Shown here piece after piece: positions 8,120 to 16,144 of a stretch of 26,511 nucleotides of DNA. The notes beneath the pieces were generated by a model. It saw only the letters and a list, made by a program, of their open reading frames with translations. It did no database searches and had not been told where the DNA came from. Source of the stretch: Candidatus Sivonenia alaskensis PMM_0068 (lineage in GTDB: Bacteria; Cyanobacteriota; Cyanobacteriia; Gloeobacterales; PMM-0068); contig CASBPW010000290.1 of assembly GCA_949127685.1 (NCBI GenBank), positions 1-26,511 of the forward strand. The letters are read 5' to 3'. The position numbers and the translations under genes were made by a program. Every line of letters begins with the position of its first letter. The first letter of the stretch is position 1.

Positions 8120-8156
8120 AAAGGCAGAAAACTTCTTCTAGATATTTTCTGCCTTT
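8120..8156. terminator. Hairpin at the convergent ends of glgC and the Kir channel gene
   Basis: A perfect 12-bp stem (AAAGGCAGAAAA at 8120-8131 with its complement at 8145-8156) closes a 13-base loop. The A/T-rich outer ends resemble a bidirectional terminator. It overlaps the last codons and the stop (8138-8140) of the minus-strand channel gene, which is unusual. The lack of a long T-run leaves some doubt. Confidence 0.55.
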
Positions 8157-9103
8157 GAAGAAGTCATGGGGTGTTCTTCTAGGTTTTGCTTCTCGATGAC
8201 GGGTACCACGTCATGAAACTTGGTGTAGTCGATTTCACTATGACCCTCAGGGGTCTCGTAGAAGATGTCCACGAATCGGTGGTTTTCCAGAATATCTTGG
8301 GCTGCGTAGGTATGACGGGCATAGATAGTCTGGTTGACAGTTTCATCAATACCACTCAGAGAGACTGAAAAAGTAGCTCTTGCTTGCAGTAAGGATTCCT
8401 GAGAAATTCCGTAGAGAGGACTCTGTTCATCAATGGGATGAAGAGCCGTCCAAGTCAGCAGGAAACTGGGGGTGCGGTTACGGGTCAGATTGAGGTCGTA
8501 AATTCGACGCATCCGATGCCCTTCAGCACTGATTTCATCCATCATTAGGTACACCAACATCTGGGCTTCTAAGACTTGGTTCTGGCGCTGATTGGCTGCC
8601 CGGAACATGAGGGTGGGCACCCCTTGATAGGAGGTAATGACGGCAACCTCACTGAAGAGCACACGAGCGGTAGGTCGAGAAAAACGAGCAAAAGCCAATC
8701 CTGTAATCACCGCAAGGCTTAAAAGCTCCACCCAGGCTTCAAACGTAACCAAAACGTTGGCATAGAATGTTTTGGGCGTCATCGCCCCATAGCCGATGGA
8801 AGCAAACGTTTGCACGCTGAAGAAAAAGGCATCGGCAAAAGAACCAGGGCGAGCGTTGGCAATGCTATTGCCGCCAAGCAGATAAGCCAAAGCAAACAAC
8901 CCATTGATCCCAATATAGGTAAGGGCAATCAGGAATAAAAATCCAGGCCAGGGAACCGTCAGCATCAAATGGTAGGGATCGCGCCAGTAAGATTGCCAGG
9001 TTCTTGTCTGCGGCACTAAGCGTCCATCTTGGACCATGATCCGTATAGGAGCAGGAGGACGTCGGAGGGCCTTTAATCTATTGCTGAATCGGGCCGGTCT
9101 CAT
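8138..9103 (-). CDS. Inward-rectifier potassium channel, KirBac family
   Basis: A tetrameric K+ channel of the plasma membrane. From the ATG at 9101-9103 the protein has 321 residues. They comprise a short cytoplasmic N-terminus (the slide-helix region, RDPYHLMLTVPW, around 41-52), TM1 about 53-75, a pore helix with selectivity filter SIGYG at 102-106, TM2 about 115-141, and the immunoglobulin-like Kir cytoplasmic domain to the end. A GTG three codons upstream (9110-9112) is an alternative start. Neither has a clear Shine-Dalgarno. The gene follows the Kef-type antiporter on the same strand after 61 bp, so the two probably form a potassium unit. The stop codon lies within a terminator-like hairpin. 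Confidence 0.92.
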   Translation of the reverse strand: MRPARFSNRLKALRRPPAPIRIMVQDGRLVPQTRTWQSYWRDPYHLMLTVPWPGFLFLIALTYIGINGLFALAYLLGGNSIANARPGSFADAFFFSVQTFASIGYGAMTPKTFYANVLVTFEAWVELLSLAVITGLAFARFSRPTARVLFSEVAVITSYQGVPTLMFRAANQRQNQVLEAQMLVYLMMDEISAEGHRMRRIYDLNLTRNRTPSFLLTWTALHPIDEQSPLYGISQESLLQARATFSVSLSGIDETVNQTIYARHTYAAQDILENHRFVDIFYETPEGHSEIDYTKFHDVVPVIEKQNLEEHPMTSSKAENI

Positions 9104-9164
9104 CGGAAGCACGCAATGCGGGTGCTATCAGTTTAGTCCAGCTGGTTTTTTTCTACTCTGTGCT

Positions 9165-11441
9165 TTAGTTGGGCTCTCTCATCGTAGAGATAGGAGCCAA
9201 CTGCTGCATCTGTGCCTCCCATTGCTCGATCGCCTCTGTTTTACCACAGACTTTTAAACGGTCTCCATCCCGTAGTTTCATGGCTGCATCTGGGAATCGG
9301 AGAATTTTTTCCGCCCGCTGTATGGCTTGAACCAGGATTCCATAGCGTTGACGCAGGTCTATTTCCCCTAGACTTTGACCGACTACCCAGGAACTGTTTG
9401 GAATTGCTATCCAGCGTTCGGGCCGTCCGGCGCTAGGCTGGGCGGAGCCCTTTAGTAACTCTTGGAAAGCACGGTCTTCCTCCTCGGTCCCGACCACCAG
9501 CAAGCGGTCCCCAGCGTTTAGGACGGTTTGGGCATTGGGAAAACGGTTAATTTCACGGTCCCGCTGGATTTGCATCACCGTTGCCCCTGTTAAGCGGCGA
9601 ATATCGGCTTGGGCCAGCGTCAGTCCGACCAAAGGGCTATTTGACTCCAGGGTAAACCAATCGCCTTCCAAGCCCTCCACCGCTGTCGCTAGGTCATTGG
9701 CCACCATAAAGCCTGGGCGCTCCGGCAGAATCGTTCGGTAATGCCCAGCGCGGCAGGCTTCCACCTCTTGTTTCACCTCCGGGGTTTGTCCTCCCAAACT
9801 CACGAGCATATGGGTGCCCATGGCCAGGGATGCTTCAAATTCAGGTTGGACTACTTCCCAGGCTCCTAATTGATACAGAGCATCGATTTCAGAATTATTG
9901 TGAGCGCGTACGGTGACATCTAGGTCTGGCGCAAGACTAAGGGCCCGTTTCAAGGTTAAGCGCGTAGCCATGGGGTCGGGCAGGGCAATCGCCAAGGCTT
10001 TGGCACGGGTCACCTGTGCTTTCTGAAGTACCAGTTCGCTAGAGGCATCACCGTATATGTAGGGAACAGCCAATTCTCCTCTCAAAGCCTGGACCGTTGC
10101 CTCGTTATTATCAATAACCAGAACCTGATGCCCCTGAGACCGGAGCAGCCTCAGGAGGGTCTGCCCGACCTGCCCGTAGCCAGCAATGATGATGTGGCCA
10201 GAAAGCCCTTCCTCTATCCCAGCGGTTTTAGGGTCCTGACTGGCTCTGAGGAAGGGGCCAATCACGGGTAGGACTTCCAGCCGATCGAAGATATAGGGAG
10301 TGTTCTTTAGCAAAAAGGGCGTGATCACCAACGTAACGGCTGTCGTCCCAACGGCTAGTCCGTAGAGCGTATCGGTAAAAAGTCCTAGATTTTTGGCGAC
10401 GCTTGCCAAGACGAATGAGAATTCTCCAATCTGATTGATGCCGAAACCAACGATAATCGCTGTCTTAAGTGGGTAGCCAAACAGGGCAACGAGGGGAATC
10501 ACAATCAGCGCTTTGCCGATCATGACCACCATCACTAGACCCAACAGGATGGGAATATTTGCCCATAGAAACGCTGGATCAATCAGGGTGCCGATGGACG
10601 CAAAGAACAAAGTCGCAAAGATATCCCGCATTGGCAGCACCCGGTCGAGGGCCTGGTCCGCATATTCCACCTGGGAGATCATCAACCCTGCCACAAAGGC
10701 CCCCATCGCAATCCCCAGCCCGATATAAGCTGTTAATAGGGCTACGCCTAGACAGAGGGAGAAGACACTCAGGACAAACAATTCTTGTGAACCCGTCTGC
10801 GCAATTCGTTTCATGAGGGGTGGGATAAGCCACACTCCCACCACTACGGCTCCCGCAATAAACAGCGTCGCTTTCAGGACAGCCCACAGCAAAGCCCCCC
10901 CCAGGGCTTCAGGAGGTTGGGTAAGGGCGGGCAGCACAGCCAGCATCAATCCTAGTCCCAGGTCTTGGGCAATAAGGATGGCTAACATCACCTGCCCATG
11001 AGCTGTCTGAACCTCGTTGCGCTCAATCAGGCTCTTGAGAACAACCGCAGTTGAAGAAAGGGAGAGGACAGCCCCCAAAAAAACGGCTTTGGGCAAAGTG
11101 TCTACCCAGCCCGTAGCATAGGCCAATCCCCCGCCCAGCAGAACCGTTAATAGAATCTGGAGGGTCCCGCCGCCCACGGCAATCTTGCGGACCTTCAAAA
11201 GTTCCTTAATGGAGAACTCGACTCCTAGGGCAAACAGGAGTAGCGCGACCCCGACTTCTGCCAGGACCTGGATTTCCTCCCCCTTTTGAAGCAGGCCAAA
11301 ACCGGTAGGGCCGACCACTACTCCACTAAGCAGATATCCCAACAGCACGGGCTGGCCCAGGCGGTTGGCAAGATAGCCTCCCACCGAAGCAGCACCCAAA
11401 ACGGTTACAAAATCTAGGATGAGGGATAGCTCAGCGGCCAT
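9165..11441 (-). CDS. Kef-type cation/proton antiporter (CPA2) with RCK domains
   Basis: A monovalent cation/H+ antiporter or K+ efflux protein of 758 residues. About twelve membrane helices fill residues 5-380, including the CPA2 marks LGVEFSIKEL (72-81), SLSSTAVVLKS (127-137) and the AQD motif (158-160). A TrkA-N/RCK domain begins near 414 with the nucleotide-binding GYGQVG (421-426) and an acidic strand end (VIDNNE). Two successive RCK-C-like ligand domains follow, roughly 590-665 and 675-750, one more than in E. coli KefC. The ATG has AAGGAG seven bases upstream. It lies upstream of the KirBac gene on the same strand. Whether K+ or Na+ is carried cannot be read from the sequence. Confidence 0.93.
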   Translation of the reverse strand: MAAELSLILDFVTVLGAASVGGYLANRLGQPVLLGYLLSGVVVGPTGFGLLQKGEEIQVLAEVGVALLLFALGVEFSIKELLKVRKIAVGGGTLQILLTVLLGGGLAYATGWVDTLPKAVFLGAVLSLSSTAVVLKSLIERNEVQTAHGQVMLAILIAQDLGLGLMLAVLPALTQPPEALGGALLWAVLKATLFIAGAVVVGVWLIPPLMKRIAQTGSQELFVLSVFSLCLGVALLTAYIGLGIAMGAFVAGLMISQVEYADQALDRVLPMRDIFATLFFASIGTLIDPAFLWANIPILLGLVMVVMIGKALIVIPLVALFGYPLKTAIIVGFGINQIGEFSFVLASVAKNLGLFTDTLYGLAVGTTAVTLVITPFLLKNTPYIFDRLEVLPVIGPFLRASQDPKTAGIEEGLSGHIIIAGYGQVGQTLLRLLRSQGHQVLVIDNNEATVQALRGELAVPYIYGDASSELVLQKAQVTRAKALAIALPDPMATRLTLKRALSLAPDLDVTVRAHNNSEIDALYQLGAWEVVQPEFEASLAMGTHMLVSLGGQTPEVKQEVEACRAGHYRTILPERPGFMVANDLATAVEGLEGDWFTLESNSPLVGLTLAQADIRRLTGATVMQIQRDREINRFPNAQTVLNAGDRLLVVGTEEEDRAFQELLKGSAQPSAGRPERWIAIPNSSWVVGQSLGEIDLRQRYGILVQAIQRAEKILRFPDAAMKLRDGDRLKVCGKTEAIEQWEAQMQQLAPISTMREPN

Positions 11442-11477
11442 CTGGGCTCTCCTTTTTGCTTGCTGATTCCAAAAACA

Positions 11478-11498
11478 GGCGCATCGTTACGATGCGCC
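11478..11498 (-). terminator. Rho-independent terminator after the DUF4342 gene
   Basis: A perfect 9-bp GC-rich stem (11478-11486 with 11490-11498) has a 3-base loop. Read on the minus strand it is followed by TGTTTTTGG. It separates the upstream DUF4342 gene from the antiporter gene on the same strand, so the antiporter needs its own promoter or read-through. Confidence 0.75.
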
Positions 11499-11533
11499 CC
11501 CAACCCTATATAAGCTCAACTCATCCTTTTTAA

Positions 11534-11860
11534 CTAATCCCCATCAATATCGATGGTTGTCGGGCCTTTGTCGGGCTCTTTATCGTCATCTTCGTAGCGC
11601 TCTACTTCCAGCTTGGCCTGGGTAACTAAAGCGGCTAAAGCCCCCACCGCTGCAAGAATCGGGGCAAAGAGCGTAAGTCCTGCGGCACTCACTACTCCAA
11701 GCGTCAGGGGAATCTCTAGGCGGATCTTGCCTGAGTGGTCCTTGATGATCACTCTACGGACGTTGCCCTCCTGAATGAGTTCTTTGACCTTATCGACTAA
11801 CTGGCCGCCCATTAAGTTAATTTCTTCCGGGAAATTCCGTTTGGGACTTCCATCGCTCAT
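11534..11860 (-). CDS. DUF4342 family protein
   Basis: A 108-residue protein that closely fits DUF4342. An amphipathic N-terminal helix (LVDKVKELIQEGNVRRVIIK, 22-41) leads into KIRLEIPLTLGVVSAAG, a hydrophobic segment of about 25 residues (roughly 52-80) that may span or dip into the membrane, and an acidic tail (YEDDDKEPDKG). The family function is unknown. A strong terminator follows, and serA lies 102 bp upstream on the same strand, so it may sit at the end of a serA transcript or be monocistronic. No Shine-Dalgarno of note. Confidence 0.8.
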   Translation of the reverse strand: MSDGSPKRNFPEEINLMGGQLVDKVKELIQEGNVRRVIIKDHSGKIRLEIPLTLGVVSAAGLTLFAPILAAVGALAALVTQAKLEVERYEDDDKEPDKGPTTIDIDGD

Positions 11861-11962
11861 AATTGTTGACCTCGCGCATGGGGGAATCTAGCTTTATTCC
11901 TACAGCATTAAACCATTTGGAAGCTCTAGGCTTCGCTATAGAGAGTATTACATCTTAGCTCG

Positions 11963-13543
11963 CTACAGCTCAACCATTGAAGCTTCCCGAATCCCTGCAA
12001 CCTGAACAATTTCAGAAATAAGACCATCGGCGAGTGGGTCATCGAGGGAAACGACCATGACGGCATCTCCGCGAATGATTTTACGGCCGACCTGCATCCC
12101 GGCAATGTTGACATTGCGGCTGCCCAAAAGAGAACCGACCTTGCCGATAATCCCTGGCATGTCACGGTGCAAGGTAATCAACATGTACTGAGTAGGCGCT
12201 ACGTTAATCGGGAAACCATCAATATTGATGATGCGCGCCTCTTCATCTCCTAAAATTGCTCCCGTGACCGATTTAGTGACTAAACCTGCGGTCGCTCTGA
12301 TGTGAAGGGATCTAGCATAGTCCCGTGTGGAATCATCCCGCGTCTCAATAACCTTGATGCCTCGTTCTTTCGCTTCGATGGACGCATTGACGTAGTTGAC
12401 CCGCTCTCTTAGGGCTGGGGTTAAGAGGCCTTTGAGAGCCGCTACGACAATAGGCTGGGGATTCATTCCGGCTAAATCTCCCTGAAGACGCACTTCCAAC
12501 GTATCCACCCGGCCTCCTACCAGTTGGCCTGCCAGTGTTCCCAGGATTTCCGCTAAGCGCAAGTCCGCTCTATATTCCTGTAGGACTTCGGGCCGGAAAC
12601 CAGGAATATTCACGGCTGATTTCGCGGGTAGGCCCAATAAGACATCCCGAATTTGCTCGGCTACATCAATGGCAACATTGCTCTGGGCTTCTTCTGTGGA
12701 GGCACCCAAGTGTGGAGTGAGTACAATTTCTCGGTCCAGTTCAAAGAGGGGAGAGCTTTTGAGGGGTTCTTCTGCAAATACGTCTAGCGCTGCGCCAGCA
12801 ATTTTTCCGGCCTTTAAGGCTTCGTAGAGGTCTTGCTCGTTGATGATGCCGCCGCGAGCGCAATTGATGATCCTTGCCGTAGGCTTCATTATCTCAAACG
12901 TCTCTTTATTGATCAGGTTCTCTGTTTCTTTCGTTTTGGGTAGATGCAGAGTAATATAGTCTGCTTCCCGGAAGGCTGTCGGCAAGTCTACCAAACGAAC
13001 CCCGACTTGGTTGGCCCGGTCCTCGGAGATATAGGGGTCGTAGGCGATAATATCCATTTCCAAAGCCCGTGCGACGCGAGCAACATGGGAGCCAATTTTT
13101 CCCAAACCCAAGACCGCCAAGGTTTTCTTATACACTTCTGTGCCGATAAACGAGTTGCGCTGCCATTTTCCATTTTTAAGCAGGGCACTGGCTTGAGGTA
13201 TATACCGAGAAAGGCTCAACATAAGGGCTATCGCATGCTCTGCTGCTGCAATCGTGTTCCCTTCTGGTGAATTGACCACCACGATTCCTTTGCGCGTGGC
13301 GGCCGTGACATCGACGTTATCGACTCCGACGCCTGCCCGCCCAATAATCTTTAGGCGCTGCCCTCGCTCAATGATCTCTTTGGTCACTTTGGTGCCGGAG
13401 CGGATCATCAGAGCGTCATATTCGCCGATACATTCAAGGAGCTGCTCAGGGGTTAGGTCGGTCCGCACATCCACCTGGGCTACTTGAGACAGGATATCAA
13501 TTCCTGCCTGATCAATAGGGTCACTAACAAGCGCTTTGGGCAT
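11963..13543 (-). CDS. serA: D-3-phosphoglycerate dehydrogenase
   Basis: The first enzyme of the phosphorylated serine pathway: 3-phosphoglycerate plus NAD to 3-phosphohydroxypyruvate. The protein is 526 residues, the long form with an extra substrate-binding (ASB) domain. The NAD site is LGLGKIGSHV (145-154). The catalytic triad of the D-isomer dehydrogenase family is visible as Arg230 (CARGG), Glu259 (FAEEP) and His278 (TPHLGAS). The C-terminal ACT domain begins near 453 (MLITLHRDMPGIIGKVGSLL) and usually mediates serine feedback. The gene is divergent from the CNNM gene with 250 bp between. No good Shine-Dalgarno precedes the ATG. Confidence 0.97.
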   Translation of the reverse strand: MPKALVSDPIDQAGIDILSQVAQVDVRTDLTPEQLLECIGEYDALMIRSGTKVTKEIIERGQRLKIIGRAGVGVDNVDVTAATRKGIVVVNSPEGNTIAAAEHAIALMLSLSRYIPQASALLKNGKWQRNSFIGTEVYKKTLAVLGLGKIGSHVARVARALEMDIIAYDPYISEDRANQVGVRLVDLPTAFREADYITLHLPKTKETENLINKETFEIMKPTARIINCARGGIINEQDLYEALKAGKIAGAALDVFAEEPLKSSPLFELDREIVLTPHLGASTEEAQSNVAIDVAEQIRDVLLGLPAKSAVNIPGFRPEVLQEYRADLRLAEILGTLAGQLVGGRVDTLEVRLQGDLAGMNPQPIVVAALKGLLTPALRERVNYVNASIEAKERGIKVIETRDDSTRDYARSLHIRATAGLVTKSVTGAILGDEEARIINIDGFPINVAPTQYMLITLHRDMPGIIGKVGSLLGSRNVNIAGMQVGRKIIRGDAVMVVSLDDPLADGLISEIVQVAGIREASMVEL

Positions 13544-13793
13544 TTTAATGGTCTATTCGGGGCTGCATAATCTTACCAAACTCTACGGCAAAGCCCCGTG
13601 GTGTTCCAGATCTGTTAATTGATGTCGGTGAACCCTTTTTTGCAGGCTACTCACAGGAAACCTTAACTACGGGTCTAGAACACTACCGCTTTAGACCTCA
13701 ACTATAGTGAAAAAAGCGCGGACACGAAGTGAGGTGCTTACAAGATGGCTCACTCTCTATCGCGGCCTGTGTTCTCCTGAGGGAGCTAACTGA

Positions 13794-15110
13794 TTGTCTA
13801 GTGTAATCGTCGAGATCGTCATTGTGTTGTTGTTGGTCGTGGCCAACGGGGTGTTTTCGATGTCTGAGATGGCTTTAGTCTCAGCGCGGAGATCTCGTCT
13901 GCAGCAGATGGCAGAGGACGGAAATAAAGGGGCTAAGGCGGCTATTGAACTGGTTGATTCACCGAATCGGTTCTTTTCAACGGCGCAGATTGGTATCACC
14001 CTGATTGGAATTATTGCTGGAGCGTATGGAGGGGCGAACCTTTCAGAGCAGCTGTCCGCGGTTCTCAATCAGTTTCCACTCCTCAGTCCGTACAGTGGAA
14101 GCTTGAGCTTTGGACTGGTGGTTGGCGCGATCACTTTTCTCTCGCTGGTTTTTGGGGAGTTGATTCCCAAGCGCCTGGCCTTAAGTGCTCCAGAACGTAT
14201 TGCCTCTGCTGTGGCTAGATCCATGGCGTCCCTTGCCCTCGTCGCATCACCCTTAGTCCATTTTTTGGGCTTTGCTACGGAATGGGGACTGCGTCTCATG
14301 GGTGTGCAGCCTACTGAAGAACCTGCCGTTACGGAAAGAGAAATCCGACTGCTCATCGATCAAGGTACGCAGGCAGGCACAATTGAGGAGACGGAGCAGG
14401 ACATGCTCGAACGGGTATTCCGTTTTGGGGACCGACAGGTGAGTTCGCTGATGACGCCACGCCCAGATATACTCTGGATCGATGTGGAGTCCTCAGAAGA
14501 GATGCTCCAGCAGGAATTGGCCAGTAGTGAATATTCCCGCTTCCCTGTATGCCAAGGCGCCGTTGATAAGGTGTTGGGTATCGTTCAGGTCAAAGATTTA
14601 CTGGCACAGTTGCTTCGAGGTGAAAGCTTGAATCCAGAAAGCTGTCTGCGCAAACCGCTATTTGTTCCGGAAACGGCCCCGGCACAGCAAGTCTTAGAAA
14701 AATTCAGAGAATCTGGGATGGATCTGGCGCTGGTGGTGGATGAGTTTGGTAGCATCCAAGGGCTGGTGACCCTCAACGATATGCTGGAGGCCCTTGTCGG
14801 AGAACTACCCTCCGATGAAGCCCTTACCGATAGTCAATTCGTCCAGCGGGAAGATGGCTCTTGGCTTATAGATGGTTCGTTGAGTTTGGAGGAACTGGAG
14901 TATCGGATTGAGGAATTACCACGATTCCAGCGAGCAAGCTACCGCACTCTTGGAGGCTTCATCATGGCTCAGTTGGGGCATATCCCGCTCGTGGCCGATC
15001 ACTTCCACTGGCAGGGTTTTTCCTTCGAAGTCATGGATATGGATGGGAACCGGGTAGATAAGGTGCTCCTAAGTGTGCTTCCAGAAAGGGAGAAGAGCGA
15101 CGATCCGTAA
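13794..15110 (+). CDS. CNNM/CorC-type transmembrane protein with CBS pair (hemolysin C family)
   Basis: An integral membrane protein of 438 residues. The DUF21/CNNM domain spans about 1-180 with several helices (VNGVF-type start VVANGVFSMSEMALVSAR). A CBS pair lies at about 205-330 (MTPRPDILWIDVESS; ALVVDEFGSIQGLVTLNDML), and a CorC/HlyC domain at about 350-430 (GSWLIDGSLSLEELE; FHWQGFSFEVMDMDGNRVDKV). CNNM proteins are linked to Mg2+ or Co2+ export; the old 'hemolysin' label is not evidence of toxicity. The start is a TTG at 13794 with GAGGGAG about eight bases upstream. The first ATG is inside the first helix at residue 23. The family assignment is firm; the transported ion is inferred. Confidence 0.93.
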   Translation: MSSVIVEIVIVLLLVVANGVFSMSEMALVSARRSRLQQMAEDGNKGAKAAIELVDSPNRFFSTAQIGITLIGIIAGAYGGANLSEQLSAVLNQFPLLSPYSGSLSFGLVVGAITFLSLVFGELIPKRLALSAPERIASAVARSMASLALVASPLVHFLGFATEWGLRLMGVQPTEEPAVTEREIRLLIDQGTQAGTIEETEQDMLERVFRFGDRQVSSLMTPRPDILWIDVESSEEMLQQELASSEYSRFPVCQGAVDKVLGIVQVKDLLAQLLRGESLNPESCLRKPLFVPETAPAQQVLEKFRESGMDLALVVDEFGSIQGLVTLNDMLEALVGELPSDEALTDSQFVQREDGSWLIDGSLSLEELEYRIEELPRFQRASYRTLGGFIMAQLGHIPLVADHFHWQGFSFEVMDMDGNRVDKVLLSVLPEREKSDDP

Positions 15111-15194
15111 CTTGCGCGGCCCCCCTTAAACACATGAAGTGCTGCTTCTCGTTGTTGCAGCCTGCCAAAGGCAAGAGTATTTGGAGGGAGAAGC

Positions 15195-15427
15195 AACCTT
15201 GGCTTCTTGATTATGGGTAGCCGTATAAGCATCCACCAAGATGGCCTTGTCAACATCAGTCAGCTTTACCGTTAGTTCAAGGGTTCATTGGTGGACGGTA
15301 AGGGGGTCTGAACGGAGGGCAATTTCCAGGTTGCTACAGCCTCAGCGACCCGTTTCCCGACCGCATCATCACTACGCAAGTCGTTGCCATAGCCGATCAC
15401 CAGTACTGTTTGAAGTGCGTTGTTCAT
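15195..15427 (-). pseudogene. Broken hydrogenase maturation protease (HoxW/HycI-like, peptidase M52)
   Basis: On the minus strand an ATG at 15425-15427 starts a frame reading LVIGYGNDLRSDDAVGKRVA, the diagnostic N-terminus of M52 proteases, which trim the large subunit of NiFe hydrogenases. At a C5 run (15302-15306 on the plus strand) the homology shifts frame. The original frame stops at 15272-15274. In the new frame it continues as TLTVHQ, a TGA at 15285-15287 where leucine is expected, then TLELTVKLTDVDKAILVDAY. The metal-ligand region RSDD and the VDA aspartate are visible, but the C-terminal half with the conserved histidine is missing, and the CNNM gene ends at 15110. It is inactive through frameshift, stop and truncation. 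No hydrogenase genes are in the window. Confidence 0.7.
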
Positions 15428-15486
15428 CAGGTCTTCTGAGGGGCAAGGATGATTCTTTCCAGGGTACTAGGAAAAGTTGAAGAACT

Positions 15487-15505
15487 TGTGTGTGTGGGGG
15501 GGGGG
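15487..15505. repeat. Simple repeat: (TG)n followed by G10
   Basis: An alternating TG stretch runs directly into ten consecutive G (15496-15505). Such tracts slip during replication. It lies between an ATG at 15449 with a strong Shine-Dalgarno (GAGGGG, spacing five) and the HEAT-repeat gene. With ten G that ATG reads a 36-residue frame ending at TAG. With eight or eleven G it would read straight into the HEAT gene. Confidence 0.8.
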
Positions 15506-15543
15506 AAGAAGCTAGCGAAAATCCTGAGGAATACGGTGAAGCC

Positions 15544-16068
15544 ATGGATCAGATTTTAGAAAAACTCAGGGGTGGTGACCGTTGTTCTATTGGACGATCC
15601 AACGAAGTTGTTGCAGATGTACTCAAAGATCCTTCTCTATTTGAGACTGTTTTTGATGGAATGCTCCATGAGGATCCGATTATTAGGATGCGGGCTGCTG
15701 ATGCCATAGAAAAAATAACTGTAAAGCATCCTGAATATCTGCTTCCCTATAAACAAAAGCTTATTCAGACTGTAGCGAAGAGTACGCAGCAGGAGGTACG
15801 CTGGCATGTGGCACAAATGCTTCCTCGATTACCCCTGACTGGTGAAGAGCGAGCTACTGCTGTTGAAACTCTGCTGGATTATCTGAATGACAAGAGTAAT
15901 ATTGTCAAAACATTTGCCATGCAAGCGCTTACTGATTTTGCGATGAGGGATGCTAACCTTCGACCTCAAATACTTTTGGTATTGGAAGATTTAACTGGAA
16001 CAGGTAGCCCAGCTATGAAAAGTCGAGGACGAAAACTTTTAGCTGCGTTGAACATATTGAATGAGTGA
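15544..16068 (+). CDS. HEAT/ARM-like repeat protein
   Basis: A 174-residue all-helical soluble protein without recognisable catalytic residues. Repeat units can be seen at IRMRAADAIEKI, VRWHVAQMLPRL and VKTFAMQALTDFA, each about 40 residues apart, as in HEAT/ARM or DNA-alkylation-repair-like scaffolds. The N-terminal segment GGDRCSIGRSNEVVADVL resembles a hypothetical family I have seen in other bacteria, but I cannot name a function. ATG 15544 is the first in-frame ATG. The frame is open back to a GTG at 15490 through the G10 tract, and one added G would join it to the ATG at 15449. It sits among gene remnants and could be part of an accessory island. Confidence 0.75.
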   Translation: MDQILEKLRGGDRCSIGRSNEVVADVLKDPSLFETVFDGMLHEDPIIRMRAADAIEKITVKHPEYLLPYKQKLIQTVAKSTQQEVRWHVAQMLPRLPLTGEERATAVETLLDYLNDKSNIVKTFAMQALTDFAMRDANLRPQILLVLEDLTGTGSPAMKSRGRKLLAALNILNE

Positions 16069-16075
16069 TAATTAG

Positions 16076-16144
16076 GTACGGTTTCTTCGAGTGGTCGATG
16101 TCTTCGGCTGCGACACCAGCATTACGGTAGAGGTCCCTGTATGA
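16076..16144 (+). pseudogene. Last 22 codons resembling a site-specific DNA methyltransferase C-terminus
   Basis: The frame VRFLRVVDVFGCDTSITVEV ends with PV and TGA at 16142-16144. An R-V-V-D-V-F-G-x-D-T pattern at the very end of a protein is what I associate with Mod-type adenine methyltransferases. An in-frame TAG at 16073-16075 and the end of the HEAT gene lie just upstream, so nothing longer exists. Its TGA overlaps the ATG of the MNT gene (ATGA), as if the methyltransferase was once the upstream, coupled gene of the pair. The identification rests on 22 residues only. Confidence 0.4.

Noticed and set aside
9036..9257. 73-codon plus-strand frame across the Kir/Kef junction
   Set aside because: Antisense to both ends of well-supported genes and without protein character.
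14999..15256. 85-codon minus-strand frame after the CNNM gene
   Set aside because: Mostly antisense to the CNNM gene. The recognisable protease remnant lies in other frames at 15195-15427.
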